A stretch of 64,000 nucleotides of DNA. It comes from Deltaproteobacteria bacterium. GTDB taxonomy: Bacteria; Desulfobacterota; Syntrophia; Syntrophales; JACQWR01. The notes under the pieces are model-generated. The model was not told the DNA's origin and searched no databases. It saw nothing but the letters and a program-made list of their open reading frames with translations. Shown piece by piece: positions 16,991-24,310 of the stretch. A program made the position numbers and the translations under genes. The stretch's first letter is position 1; every line of letters begins with the position of its first letter. Location of the stretch: the NCBI GenBank assembly GCA_016209105.1, contig JACQWR010000020.1, forward strand, positions 119,141-183,140, written 5' to 3'.

Positions 16991-17533
16991 ATGCGCATAG
17001 TCAAAGAAAACGCCGTGGGCCTGGTAATTGATTGCCAGGAGCGCTTGCTGCCTCATGTGGCCGAGAGGCAACAATTGCTGAAAAATACCGGAATCCTCAT
17101 TGCAGGGTTGAAGGCGTTGGAAATCCCCCTTCTGGCAACGGAGCAGTATCGCAAGGGGCTCGGAATAACGGCGCCCGATATCAGCGGCTTGTGCGCCCCG
17201 TTCAATCCTCTGGAAAAGACGGCATTCAGTTGCGGTGATGATCAGGGTTTCCTACAGGCGCTCGTCAAGACCGGGCGCACGTCCGTCGTGATATGCGGCA
17301 TCGAGGCGCACGTCTGTGTATTGCAGACGGCTATTGACCTGGCGGGGAAGGGCTATACGCCTGTTGTTGTCGCCGATTGTGTGTCGAGCCGCAGGTTAAG
17401 CGACAAGGAGACGGCAATTGCGAGGATGCGACAGGAGGGCGTCATCGTCACTTCATATGAAGCCATCCTTTTCGAGCTTTGCCGCATTGCGGGAACGGAG
17501 CAGTTCCGCGCGATATCGAAACTGGTGAAGTAG
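16991..17533 (+). CDS. Isochorismatase-like cysteine hydrolase
   Basis: The protein has 180 residues with the isochorismatase fold. The catalytic triad appears as Asp in LVIDCQERLLPH, Lys in LEKTAFSC and Cys in VICGIEAHVCVLQTA. The latter is followed by DLAGKGYTPVVVADCVSSR, a typical motif of YcaC/YecD-type hydrolases. These cleave amide or ester bonds of small metabolites in the cytoplasm. It faces the two-component genes tail to tail with three bases between stops, so it is probably expressed alone. The substrate is unknown. Confidence 0.85.
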   Translation: MRIVKENAVGLVIDCQERLLPHVAERQQLLKNTGILIAGLKALEIPLLATEQYRKGLGITAPDISGLCAPFNPLEKTAFSCGDDQGFLQALVKTGRTSVVICGIEAHVCVLQTAIDLAGKGYTPVVVADCVSSRRLSDKETAIARMRQEGVIVTSYEAILFELCRIAGTEQFRAISKLVK

Positions 17534-17536
17534 CCG

Positions 17537-18268
17537 TCACGGATGGTCAAAGATGTAGCCGATGGAACGGATGCTCTTGAAATAGATCGGGTTTTCCGGA
17601 TCGTCCTCGAAGTACTTCCTCAGGCGCACGATGAAATTGTCTACCGTACGGGTCGTCGTCAAGCCGGAATACCCCCAACCCACTTCCAGCAGGAGTTTGC
17701 GCGACAGGGGCTTCCCCCGGTTGGCGATAAAGACCTTGATGAGCCGCATTTCCTGATCCGTCAGATAAATCGTTCCCTCCTTCCCCTTCGCCGTCATGGT
17801 TTCAAAGTTGATCGTGTTGTCTCCGAACGTGTAGGTTTTCCCGGGATCTCCTCTTGCAACTCCGCCGCCTGCCGCGTGATCTCCACTCCAGGATGATCTT
17901 GTTAAGAGGCGATCAACCCGCATAAGAAACTCCTCCAGGTTGAAGGGTTTTGCCAGGTAGTCGTCAACGCCGTAGGAGAACCCCTTGACCTTGTCATTGG
18001 ATTCGCCTTTTGCCGAAAGGATAAGAACCGGCAGGCGCTGATCCTCCAGCCGGATGTGGCGCAGAACAGACAGGCCGTCGAGTCCCGGCAGCATGATGTC
18101 GAGGACGATCAAATGGGGATTCCACTCCTTCCACATCTGGAGGCCCAGTGTCCCGTTTCCGGCAGTGGCCACCTCGTATCCCTGTAGAGAGAGATTCAGC
18201 TTCAGCCCCTGGGCGATATGCTCGTCATCCTCAATAACCAGAATGCGTTTTTGCTGCGTATCTTTCAT
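17537..18268 (-). CDS. OmpR-family response regulator
   Basis: The 243-residue protein has an N-terminal receiver domain: ILVIEDDEHIAQGLK with the acidic pair, LIVLDIMLPGLDG with the phospho-acceptor aspartate near residue 56, LILSAKG with the conserved Ser/Thr, and DDYLAKPF with the lysine. A linker of about 25 residues leads to a winged-helix DNA-binding domain (TLTDQEMRLIKVF, TRTVDNFIVRLRKYFEDDPENP, IRSIGYIF). It overlaps the histidine kinase gene upstream by four bases, so the two form a coupled operon and probably a cognate pair. The target genes are unknown. Confidence 0.93.
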   Translation of the reverse strand: MKDTQQKRILVIEDDEHIAQGLKLNLSLQGYEVATAGNGTLGLQMWKEWNPHLIVLDIMLPGLDGLSVLRHIRLEDQRLPVLILSAKGESNDKVKGFSYGVDDYLAKPFNLEEFLMRVDRLLTRSSWSGDHAAGGGVARGDPGKTYTFGDNTINFETMTAKGKEGTIYLTDQEMRLIKVFIANRGKPLSRKLLLEVGWGYSGLTTTRTVDNFIVRLRKYFEDDPENPIYFKSIRSIGYIFDHP

Positions 18269-19239
18269 GGCTTTTCCCTTTTGTCCATTCTGTGCGGCAG
18301 TCTCAATGTGAAGATAGCCCCTTTCCCCGGTCCCTTACTGTCGGCGGTAATTTTTCCGCGATGCAGACGGGCGATGTGCTGAACCAGATAGAGACCTATG
18401 CCGCTTCCCCCCACGGGGATATGCTCCTCATGGCGCCGTCCCTGATAGAACTTTTTGAATATTTTCTTCCGTTCCTTTTTTTCGATGCCGATGCCGTTGT
18501 CGCGGAAGCGAATGAGCAGACGCTTTTCGTCCTGCTCGAAGGTAATGTGGATCTCCGGTTTGCCGGAAACATTATATTTTATGGCATTGATCAGGAGGTT
18601 CATGAGAAGGATTTCAAACAGGGATGCGATGACGGGATAGAAAAATTGCTTGTCTGCGGGGTTTTCCACCCGGATGTCGCAATCACGGAAGAGGTGGCGG
18701 TTACCGACCAGGAAACCCTGAACGAATTCCACAAGGTTCACGGGCGTGAATTCGCCTTTGTAAACCCCGCTTTCGATCCGGGCCAGGTTTAGAATGCTGC
18801 TGATATTGCCGGAAAGCCGCTCCACGTCCTGGAGCATGAAGCCGATGTACTTGAGTTCTTCCTCACGGGGGATTTCATGCCGGGCAAAGGTTTCCAAGTA
18901 GAGCTTCAGCGAGGTGACGGGGGTTTTCAGCTCGTGCGTGAAGTTGTTGATGAAGTTATGCTGCAGGCGGTAGAGGTGGAGGATTTTCAGACTGTAAATG
19001 AAGATGATGAGGATCCCCGCCAGGATGATGCCGACCAAAAGCGACAGGACGAGGATGACGACCCAGGTATTGGCCTCGATAAACTGATCCGGATCGAGCT
19101 GGTAACGCTGGATAACCGATTTGAGCCCCGCGCTGACGCTCACATACCAGTAGATGTAGAGAATGAGCGAAATCGCCAAGGCGACGGTGGAGAGGACAAA
19201 AACAAAGATCGGATGTATATACCATCTCGTCTGTTTCAT
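18265..19239 (-). CDS. Membrane sensor histidine kinase
   Basis: The 324-residue kinase has two membrane helices (about residues 10-34 and 60-85) flanking a short external loop of about 25 residues. Next come a HisKA region NNFTHELKTPVTSLKLYLET with the phospho-histidine, and an ATPase domain with LLINAIKYN (N box), FRDNGIGIEKKERK (G1) and VGGSGIGLYLVQHI (G2). The small external loop suggests sensing within the membrane or through a partner. It is cotranscribed with the response regulator. Its start lies 11 bases after the stop of the broken integrase on the same strand, so the former integron integrase reads directly into this operon. Confidence 0.92.
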   Translation of the reverse strand: MKQTRWYIHPIFVFVLSTVALAISLILYIYWYVSVSAGLKSVIQRYQLDPDQFIEANTWVVILVLSLLVGIILAGILIIFIYSLKILHLYRLQHNFINNFTHELKTPVTSLKLYLETFARHEIPREEELKYIGFMLQDVERLSGNISSILNLARIESGVYKGEFTPVNLVEFVQGFLVGNRHLFRDCDIRVENPADKQFFYPVIASLFEILLMNLLINAIKYNVSGKPEIHITFEQDEKRLLIRFRDNGIGIEKKERKKIFKKFYQGRRHEEHIPVGGSGIGLYLVQHIARLHRGKITADSKGPGKGAIFTLRLPHRMDKREKP

Positions 19240-19250
19240 ATTTTCTCATT

Positions 19251-20201
19251 TCATAAATCCAGCGGGCTTTTAACGCCCAGGATGTTTTTCGTTGCCACGT
19301 GAGTATAAATCATGGTTGTCTGGAGATTGGCATGTCCCAGCAGCTCCTGTATTGTTCTGATGTCGTATCCATTTTCCAGAAGATGCGTGGCAAAACCGTG
19401 TCGAAGCGTGTGAACGGAAGCAGGTTTTGTAATACCGGCCTTTCCCACTGCGAGCCTGAAGGATTTCTGGATATTCATGGGATGCAGAAAATGTCTGCGG
19501 ACGACATGACTGTGCGGATCCACGGAAAGCGATTTGGATGGGAACGCCCATAAAAGATTTGTTCCACTCATGGAGTCAAATATGGATTCAATTTCCCGCA
19601 CCGTAAGAACTACGGGCAGCCGCCGGCGATAGCGGGCGCGGACCGCATTTCGTAAATCGCCAAGATCGCGGTCAAGGACATGTCGGAACAGAAATACCAG
19701 GGCGTTTAGCGCCTGATTTTGCGTTGACGGCGACACTTTTTTTTCAACTGCCAGCGAGCTGAGAAAATTTCTGATATCTCTTCCGGTCAAGACCGCGGGA
19801 GTTTTTTCGGAAACGAAACCCCGAAATGTCCTCAGCCAGAGAATATACGTCTTTTCGGTGCTGTACGACCGGTGTCGCAGGCGAAGGGCTTCCCGCGTGT
19901 TTTTCTCCAGAGTTTCCCACTCGGCTGGTGAGGGCGCCGATACGGAAGACTGCTTCTTCTCATGCGAGGTAAGAAAATATTCATAAAGACGCAAGGCTGC
20001 GTCGGCCGGTTTTACCTGCCAGTCCTCATGATCTTTCGCCATTTGCTTGAGAAAAAACTGTTTCTTTTGAGGAGATAATATGGTGGAGTTCTGTGCGTTG
20101 CATGCTGTATAGCAGTCGGCAAGCCACTTACCGTAATAAGGGATCTCTTTATCCCTTGCCGTGCCCTTACTGACCAAATAATCCTTCAATTGAGTCAGCA
20201 T
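19251..20201 (-). pseudogene. Integron-type tyrosine integrase with internal deletion
   Basis: The open frame of about 316 residues looks like an IntI-type recombinase with an N-terminal extension of about 100 residues. Core-binding features are [40 protein letters not shown] and [16 protein letters not shown]. The C-terminal part has [39 protein letters not shown] and [20 protein letters not shown], with the His, Arg, His and Tyr of the active site. After SMSGTN the sequence jumps to LLWAFPSK. About 80-90 residues normally found there are missing, including the first catalytic Arg (YG-GLR-ECL motif) and the Lys hairpin. The frame stayed open, but the protein should be inactive. It diverges from a cassette set on the other strand, the classical integron arrangement. 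Confidence 0.8.
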
Positions 20202-20455
20202 AATTCCCACTCATTATTATGCGCAGGTCTATATACTGTTGCCGTACGTATTATTATCTATACTTTCCCCGATAAAAAAGCCAGAAAAATGCAATTTTAA
20301 TCTTGCCTTAAGGGGGATGTTTCTCTATATTTCACCAAACCGTATAATATGCATAAAAATAAATGTTATGCCCAAGATTATAAAAGATATTTTCTATCCT
20401 TTCTTCATGCGATACTATGTTGAATAAGATAAGATCGCGTTTAGGAGGTTGTGGC
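20202..20455. other. Candidate attI region between integrase and first cassette
   Basis: This AT-rich gap lies where attI is expected in an integron, between the divergent integrase and the first cassette gene. A GTTATGC at 20365-20371 resembles the GTTRRRY recombination triplet site, but no further attI features can be confirmed by eye. The rest holds no gene. Confidence 0.3.
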
Positions 20456-20653
20456 ATGGAAACAAAGCTAAAAATGGTCTATTGGAAAAGCGAAAAGTTC
20501 TGGGTAGGAAAACTCCTCGAACATCCAGAAATAATGACACAAAGGGAGACGTTGGAAGAACTTGAAGATAACATGAGGGACGCTTACTCTCTGATGACAA
20601 TGGACGATGTACCGGCAGAGCATAAGGTTAAAGAACTTATCTTCGCCGTATGA
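20456..20653 (+). CDS. HicB-like antitoxin
   Basis: The 65-residue protein starts at the ATG at 20456, seven bases after AGGAGG, and reads LKMVYWKSEKFWVGKLLEHP, then MTQRETLEELEDNMRDAYSL. The partial RNase-H-like HicB core with its E-x-L-x2-L-x-D/N helix is typical of short HicB antitoxins. These bind and neutralise the HicA mRNA interferase. The stop overlaps the hicA start (ATGA). The toxin gene next to it is frameshifted, so the antitoxin may now be an orphan. It is the first cassette of the fossil integron. Confidence 0.8.
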   Translation: METKLKMVYWKSEKFWVGKLLEHPEIMTQRETLEELEDNMRDAYSLMTMDDVPAEHKVKELIFAV

Positions 20654-20824
20654 TTAAAAGAAGACCTCACCAAGAAAATTACATCTTTTGGATGTATTCT
20701 CCTGAGACACGGCCACTGGCACGATCTTTACAGCAATCCTAAAACCGCAAAAAAGCAACCTGTCCCAAGGCATAATGAAATAGACGAAGCCCTCGCAAAG
20801 CATATAATTATAGAATTGACATAA
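20650..20824 (+). pseudogene. HicA toxin, frameshifted
   Basis: The start ATG overlaps the hicB stop. After MIKR one extra base shifts the frame; in the corrected frame the sequence reads DLTKKITSFGCILLRHGHWH and then YSNPKTAKKQPVPRHNEIDE, ending IIIELT. This is the HicA double-stranded RNA-binding fold with its catalytic His region. The uncorrected frame stops after about 30 residues. The corrected frame ends at the TAA inside the R'' core of the following attC, as is common for cassette genes. The break is near 20662. A sequencing error is an alternative. Confidence 0.75.
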
Positions 20825-20878
20825 CAAAGGCAATCCACCGGACGCTCGTTGCTCGCGCCGGTGATCTTTGCGAAAAGA
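20819..20878 (+). other. attC-like site 1 of the fossil integron
   Basis: The order is R'' ACATAAC, spacer AAAGG, L'' ATCCACCGG, a loop, L' CCGGTGAT, spacer and a decayed R' near GCGAAAAGA. L'' and L' pair except for one extra C in L'', the extrahelical base typical of attC. It ends the HicBA cassette. Confidence 0.7.
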
Positions 20879-20944
20879 ATAGAAATTAATTGATTACTTT
20901 TTCTGTGGTATGATATAATGGAATACCAGGAAAGGGAGAGGTTT

Positions 20945-21187
20945 ATGGGAAAAGCAAAGATTGCAATCACATTAGATGCTGAATTTATAGATGAAATAGA
21001 CAAGCTGGTTGAGAAAAATTATTTTCAAAATCGCAGCCAAGCGATCCGTAATGCTGTGAGCGAAAAACTCGCTCGAATCAAGCGTAGCCGATTATCGTTG
21101 GAATGCGCCAAACTCGATCCCGCGTTTGAAAAATCGATGGCAGAAGAGGGATTATCTGAGGATGTGAGCCAATGGCCAGAATATTAA
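20945..21187 (+). CDS. Ribbon-helix-helix antitoxin (CopG-like, MazE role)
   Basis: From the ATG at 20945, with GGGAGAGG upstream, the protein has 80 residues. AKIAITLDAEFIDEIDKLVE and NRSQAIRNAVSEKLARIKRS form the strand and two helices of a ribbon-helix-helix DNA-binding domain. The acidic tail (CAKLDPAFEKSMAEEGLSED) is the toxin-binding part. The gene overlaps the MazF-like gene by 16 bases, so this is a type II antitoxin that also represses its own operon. It lies in the second cassette of the fossil integron. Confidence 0.85.
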   Translation: MGKAKIAITLDAEFIDEIDKLVEKNYFQNRSQAIRNAVSEKLARIKRSRLSLECAKLDPAFEKSMAEEGLSEDVSQWPEY

Positions 21188-21507
21188 GAGGCGAGATTCG
21201 GTGGGCGAATTTGAATCCTGCACGGGGTCATGAGCAGGCAGGCTTGCGCCCTATGCTCATTTTGAGTCATGACGTATTTAACGATCGTTCTGGCACAGTC
21301 ATCGCTGTTGCTATTACCAGCCAATCACAGAAGGCTGGATTTCCTCTGACCCTCGAGATGAAGACTTCCAAACTGCCCAAGAAATCTTGGATCAAAATCA
21401 GTCAAATCAGAACTCTGTCTGTTGAGAGAATTGGTAAAGTCATTGGCAAAGCATCTCTCGAAGAGCTGAATCAAGTCGTAGAAGGCCTAAATGAAATTAT
21501 TGCGTAA
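21172..21507 (+). CDS. MazF/PemK-family toxin
   Basis: The 111-residue protein has the MazF fold: ILRGEIRWANLNPARGHEQA, GLRPMLILSHDVFN, VIAVAITSQSQKAGFPL and KKSWIKISQIRTLSVERIGK. The Arg after the G-x-RP-x-L strand and the Ser/Thr of AITS are the residues used for RNA cleavage in the family. It forms a pair with the upstream RHH antitoxin. Its TAA lies in the R'' core of the next attC site. Length and motifs are intact, so it is probably functional. Confidence 0.9.
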   Translation: MARILRGEIRWANLNPARGHEQAGLRPMLILSHDVFNDRSGTVIAVAITSQSQKAGFPLTLEMKTSKLPKKSWIKISQIRTLSVERIGKVIGKASLEELNQVVEGLNEIIA

Positions 21508-21556
21508 CCAAGCAATTTCACCGATCGTTATGCTCCAGCTGATTTTTTCGTTGGCC
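21502..21556 (+). other. attC site 2 of the fossil integron
   Basis: R'' GCGTAAC, spacer CAAGC, L'' around AATTTCACCG, a loop, L' CAGCTGATT, spacer and R' GTTGGCC. The MazF stop lies in R''. A ribosome binding site (GGAAGG) for the next gene starts at once after R'. Confidence 0.7.
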
Positions 21557-21570
21557 GGAAGGTATAGACT

Positions 21571-22473
21571 ATGAAAGATGTCTGGATTGCGATGGGACTG
21601 ACCGTGTTCGCGGGAATGGCCACGGGGATCGGCAGTGTCATCGCGTTCATGGCCAGGAGAACCAACTATCGTTTCCTCTCGGTGGCAACGGGATTCTCAG
21701 CCGGCGTGATGCTCTATGTTTCATTCGTAGAGATTTTCTTCAAGGGCGTCTCATCTCTCACGGAACGATATGGCGACTACTGGGGGCATTGGATCAATGC
21801 AGCCTCTTTTTTCGGCGGAATGTTGCTGATCGGCTTGATTGACAACCTGATTCCGGCAGCCGAGAACCCGCATGAGACCCACTCGGAAGCCGAGACCATG
21901 CCGCTGCACAATTTATCCGCACCGCTCCCGGACTTCCACACGTCTGCGGCCGGCGTATCGTCGCAGACAGAAGGCTCCCAAGATCATAGCGCCCATCATC
22001 AAAAGCTGATGCGGATGGGGTTGTTTACCGCATTGGCCATTGGCATTCACAATTTTCCGGAGGGCTTGGCCACATTCCTCGCCGCTCTACAGGATACAAG
22101 CTTGGGTGTGGCCATTGCAGTGGCAGTTGCGCTGCACAATATTCCCGAGGGGATCAGCGTATCCGTTCCGATCTTCTATGCTACCGGCAACCGCAAGAAG
22201 GCTTTCTTATACTCCGTGCTTAGCGGATTAGCCGAACCCCTGGGGGCCGTAATCGCTTATTGTGCGTTTCGTTTCTTTTTTGGCGGTGATAACGGAGCAA
22301 TTCCCTCTCAAGTGATGGGCATACTCTTTGGAGGCGTGGCCGGCATCATGGTCTACATCAGTCTGGATGAATTACTGCCGACGAGCAGGGCTTACGGGAA
22401 AGGGCACGACAGTCTTTTTGGCCTTGTGGCGGGAATGCTGGTGATGGCTTTGAGCCTGTTATTGATGAAGTAG
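21571..22473 (+). CDS. ZIP-family divalent metal transporter
   Basis: This 300-residue membrane protein has about eight helices. Two ZIP signatures line the metal path: [16 protein letters not shown] (helix IV) and [16 protein letters not shown] (helix V). A His/Glu-rich loop of about 70 residues (near residues 95-150) lies between helices III and IV. The family imports zinc, iron or other divalent ions into the cytoplasm. It starts 15 bases after attC site 2 and is followed by an attC-like site, so it looks like a mobile cassette gene carrying its own ribosome binding site. A metal transporter is an unusual cassette cargo. The metal is not known. Confidence 0.9.
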   Translation: MKDVWIAMGLTVFAGMATGIGSVIAFMARRTNYRFLSVATGFSAGVMLYVSFVEIFFKGVSSLTERYGDYWGHWINAASFFGGMLLIGLIDNLIPAAENPHETHSEAETMPLHNLSAPLPDFHTSAAGVSSQTEGSQDHSAHHQKLMRMGLFTALAIGIHNFPEGLATFLAALQDTSLGVAIAVAVALHNIPEGISVSVPIFYATGNRKKAFLYSVLSGLAEPLGAVIAYCAFRFFFGGDNGAIPSQVMGILFGGVAGIMVYISLDELLPTSRAYGKGHDSLFGLVAGMLVMALSLLLMK

Positions 22474-22486
22474 CCACAACCAATAT

Positions 22487-22557
22487 GGCCAACAATCGGC
22501 TTCACGCGGGCGCGAGACCCGCCGCTGTTCTCGCGCCGGTGAGCCTTGTCGTCAGGC
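22487..22557 (+). other. attC-like site 3 of the fossil integron
   Basis: R'' GGCCAAC, spacer AATCG, L'' GCTTCACGCGG, a GC-rich loop, L' CCGGTGAGC, spacer and R' GTCAGGC (one base from GTTAGGC). Pairing is weaker than in the others, so the site looks decayed. It closes the ZIP cassette. Confidence 0.55.
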
Positions 22558-22603
22558 CTGCAAGCATATCACTCCAGCAGGTATCTGATAGAAGAGGACA
22601 GGC

Positions 22604-22655
22604 TGCGGAATGAGCGAAGCTCCCCGTCCACGGGACGGGGTATTCTGCGGTAACT
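22604..22655. repeat. REP-like palindrome
   Basis: GAGCGAAGCTCCCCGTCC-ACG-GGACGGGG forms a strong hairpin followed by TATTCTGCGG. It shares the GAGCGAAGCTCCCC/CTGCGG vocabulary of the other backbone palindromes. Confidence 0.5.
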
Positions 22656-22682
22656 TTTATAAGCAGAAAACAAGGGGTCATT

Positions 22683-22937
22683 ATGGCGAAGCACTCCCAT
22701 CGTTTTGTAGAAACGTTTGACGGTTTTGTGGGGTATGGTCTGGACAGGCAAACCAATAAAAATACCGTGCAAATGTACCTGCAGAAATTTTCGGACGACC
22801 ATTTGATGGAAACAATTCTGGAACGGATGACCGATGACGATTTAACTGAGATATTTGAGATTACAAGTAAAATGCTGAAAAAATATCTGACGGAGCCTGA
22901 ATACCATCAATTGTTTCTCAAAGAGGAAGAACGATGA
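22683..22937 (+). CDS. Small conserved-looking cytoplasmic protein
   Basis: This is an 84-residue hydrophilic, mostly helical protein without membrane segments or cysteines: RFVETFDGFVGYGLDRQTNK, YLQKFSDDHLMETILERMTD, ITSKMLKKYLTEPEYHQLFL. I do not recognise the family. It follows a GGGGTCATT leader with a weak ribosome binding site. It lies between the decayed integron and the YeeE/YedE pair on the same strand but has the YeeE promoter between, so it may be independent. Codon use and composition support a real gene. Confidence 0.6.
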   Translation: MAKHSHRFVETFDGFVGYGLDRQTNKNTVQMYLQKFSDDHLMETILERMTDDDLTEIFEITSKMLKKYLTEPEYHQLFLKEEER

Positions 22938-23004
22938 GTCACAAAAGCTCTTCTTATCCCACCAACCGTCAAGATGTCATGGAAGAAAAACTACAAGTCA
23001 GTCC

Positions 23005-23033
23005 TTGACACTCCTCTTCCTTTTTCCTACACT
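23005..23033 (+). promoter_or_regulatory. Promoter TTGACA-17-TACACT for yeeE/yedE pair
   Basis: TTGACA at 23005-23010, a 17-base pyrimidine-rich spacer and TACACT at 23028-23033 lie about 78 bases before the YeeE start. An AGAAAGGAGG ribosome binding site precedes the ATG at 23118. Confidence 0.65.
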
Positions 23034-23117
23034 CCAACCAGGTGCGAGTTCCTTACATAAAATCAACCAATGCGAAGTTAACGGGGCACTCAACTAAAAA
23101 CAGAAAGGAGGTAGCTT

Positions 23118-23648
23118 ATGGATGGAACCCAAGAGTCTAAAGGTTGGAATCCGTATATCGCTGGCGCTTTAACGGGGTTGCTGCTTGTTTTTTCTGTCTG
23201 GTTTACGGGAAAGTATGTGGGTGCATCAACCACGTTTGTGCGAACGGCGGGCTTTATTGAAATGGTATTCGATGCTGAGCGCGTGGCGATGATGGACTAC
23301 TTCATCAAGGAAGTGCCGAAAATTGATTGGCAGTGGATGTTTGTGGTGGGGATATTTTTTGGTTCGCTTATTGCTGCTGCAACGTCAAAGACCTTCAGGT
23401 GGCAGGCGGTGCCCACCATGTGGGAGGGTCGTTTCGGCTCGGACAAAACACGGCGGGCCGCAACCGCCTTCATTGGCGGAACCATAGCCATGTTTGGAGC
23501 CCGCCTTGCGGATGGGTGACCGAGCGGTCATGGACTGAGCAGTTCGCTCCAGTTAGCCGTAAGCGGATATGTCGCGTTACTGTGTTTCTTCATTGGTGGC
23601 ATCATTGTTGCCAGAATCCTTTACGGAGGAGGTGGCGGATATGAATGA
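23118..23648 (+). CDS. YeeE/YedE-family transporter half with in-frame UGA (candidate selenoprotein)
   Basis: Read through the TGA at 23517-23519, the frame codes for 176 residues with about four membrane helices (PF04143 family, thiosulfate or other sulfur transport). The TGA is codon 134 in GARLADG-U-PSGHGLSSS; relatives have Cys in this GC-x-SGHG motif, which carries the sulfur substrate. After the TGA the same frame continues with a normal helix (SGYVALLCFFIGGIIVARIL) and ends with a TGA at 23646-23648 that overlaps the start of the partner gene by eight bases, as expected for a coupled pair. A hairpin GGACT-GAGC-AGTTC begins 12 bases after the TGA, with a G opening its loop, fitting a bacterial SECIS element. 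A nonsense mutation is the alternative. Confidence 0.75.
23520..23550 (+). promoter_or_regulatory. Candidate bacterial SECIS hairpin
   Basis: An inner stem GGACT/AGTTC (23532-23536 with 23541-23545, one G-U pair) carries a GAGC tetraloop whose first G lies 17 bases after the UGA. An outer stem GAGC/GCTC (23522-23525 with 23546-23549) encloses it, leaving a six-base bulge with U residues on the 5' side. Position and loop G agree with the known bacterial SECIS consensus; SelB binding is inferred. Confidence 0.5.
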
Positions 23649-24168
23649 GCTTATCTATGGGTTAATTACGGGAATTGTCTTCGGCTTCCTCCTGCAAAAG
23701 GGACGGGTCATCAGGTATGACAAGCAAATCGGCGCCCTTCGTCTCATGGACATGACAATTGTAAAATTCATGCTTTCTACCATTCTGGTGGCTATGGTTG
23801 GGGTGTATCTTCTGAAAGACCTCGGCGTGGTAAAACTCTCCCTGAAACCGACAGTGTTGGGGGGCAATATTATCGGTGGGCTTATCTTCGGTATCGGCTG
23901 GGGGCTCCTCGGGTATTGTCCCGGGACATCATTGGGCGCGCTCGGTGAAGGAAGGTGGGATGCAATCTGGGGTATTTTGGGAATGCTTTCCGGCGCTGCA
24001 TTATTTGCCGAAGCGTATCCATTCCTGAAAAGTACCGTACTGACATGGGGGAACTACGGAAAAATCACCATACCGGAAATACTGGGCGTCAACCACTGGA
24101 TCATTATCGTCTTATTTGTCATCGGCGGCGTGTTGCTTTCCCGGTGGTTTGAAAAAAACAGGCTTTAG
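23641..24168 (+). CDS. YeeE/YedE-family transporter, second half
   Basis: From the ATG at 23641, behind GGAGGAGG, the protein has 175 residues and about four to five membrane helices. It contains GWGLLGYCPGTSLGALGEGR, the GYCPGT motif with the conserved cysteine of the second YeeE/YedE repeat. The start overlaps the end of the first-half gene, so both halves are made together and probably join into one transporter for thiosulfate or a related sulfur or selenium compound. In relatives both halves are often one chain. The Cys is kept here, in contrast to the UGA in the partner. Confidence 0.85.
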   Translation: MNELIYGLITGIVFGFLLQKGRVIRYDKQIGALRLMDMTIVKFMLSTILVAMVGVYLLKDLGVVKLSLKPTVLGGNIIGGLIFGIGWGLLGYCPGTSLGALGEGRWDAIWGILGMLSGAALFAEAYPFLKSTVLTWGNYGKITIPEILGVNHWIIIVLFVIGGVLLSRWFEKNRL

Positions 24169-24235
24169 ATAAACCGCGGATGCGATATCCAAAGCAGTTC
24201 CGGATTCTGAGAATGTTGCGGTCAAGATGCTATTA

Positions 24236-24265
24236 ACGCTCTCCGCGGTTTCCTGCGGAGAGCAT
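24236..24265 (+). terminator. Hairpin after the YeeE/YedE pair
   Basis: GCTCTCCGC-GGTTTCCT-GCGGAGAGC forms a perfect nine-base stem 70 bases beyond the stop, followed by ATCACTATTTC. The missing T-run makes termination probable, not certain. Confidence 0.5.
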
Positions 24266-24310
24266 CACTATTTCTGACGATAATCGTCATCTGATCTCGA
24301 GGACAAATGC

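Noticed and set aside
23517..23648. A frameshift explanation for the split YeeE first half
   Set aside because: The same frame continues unbroken on both sides of the TGA with conserved residues, so no indel is needed. A nonsense change remains possible and is noted.
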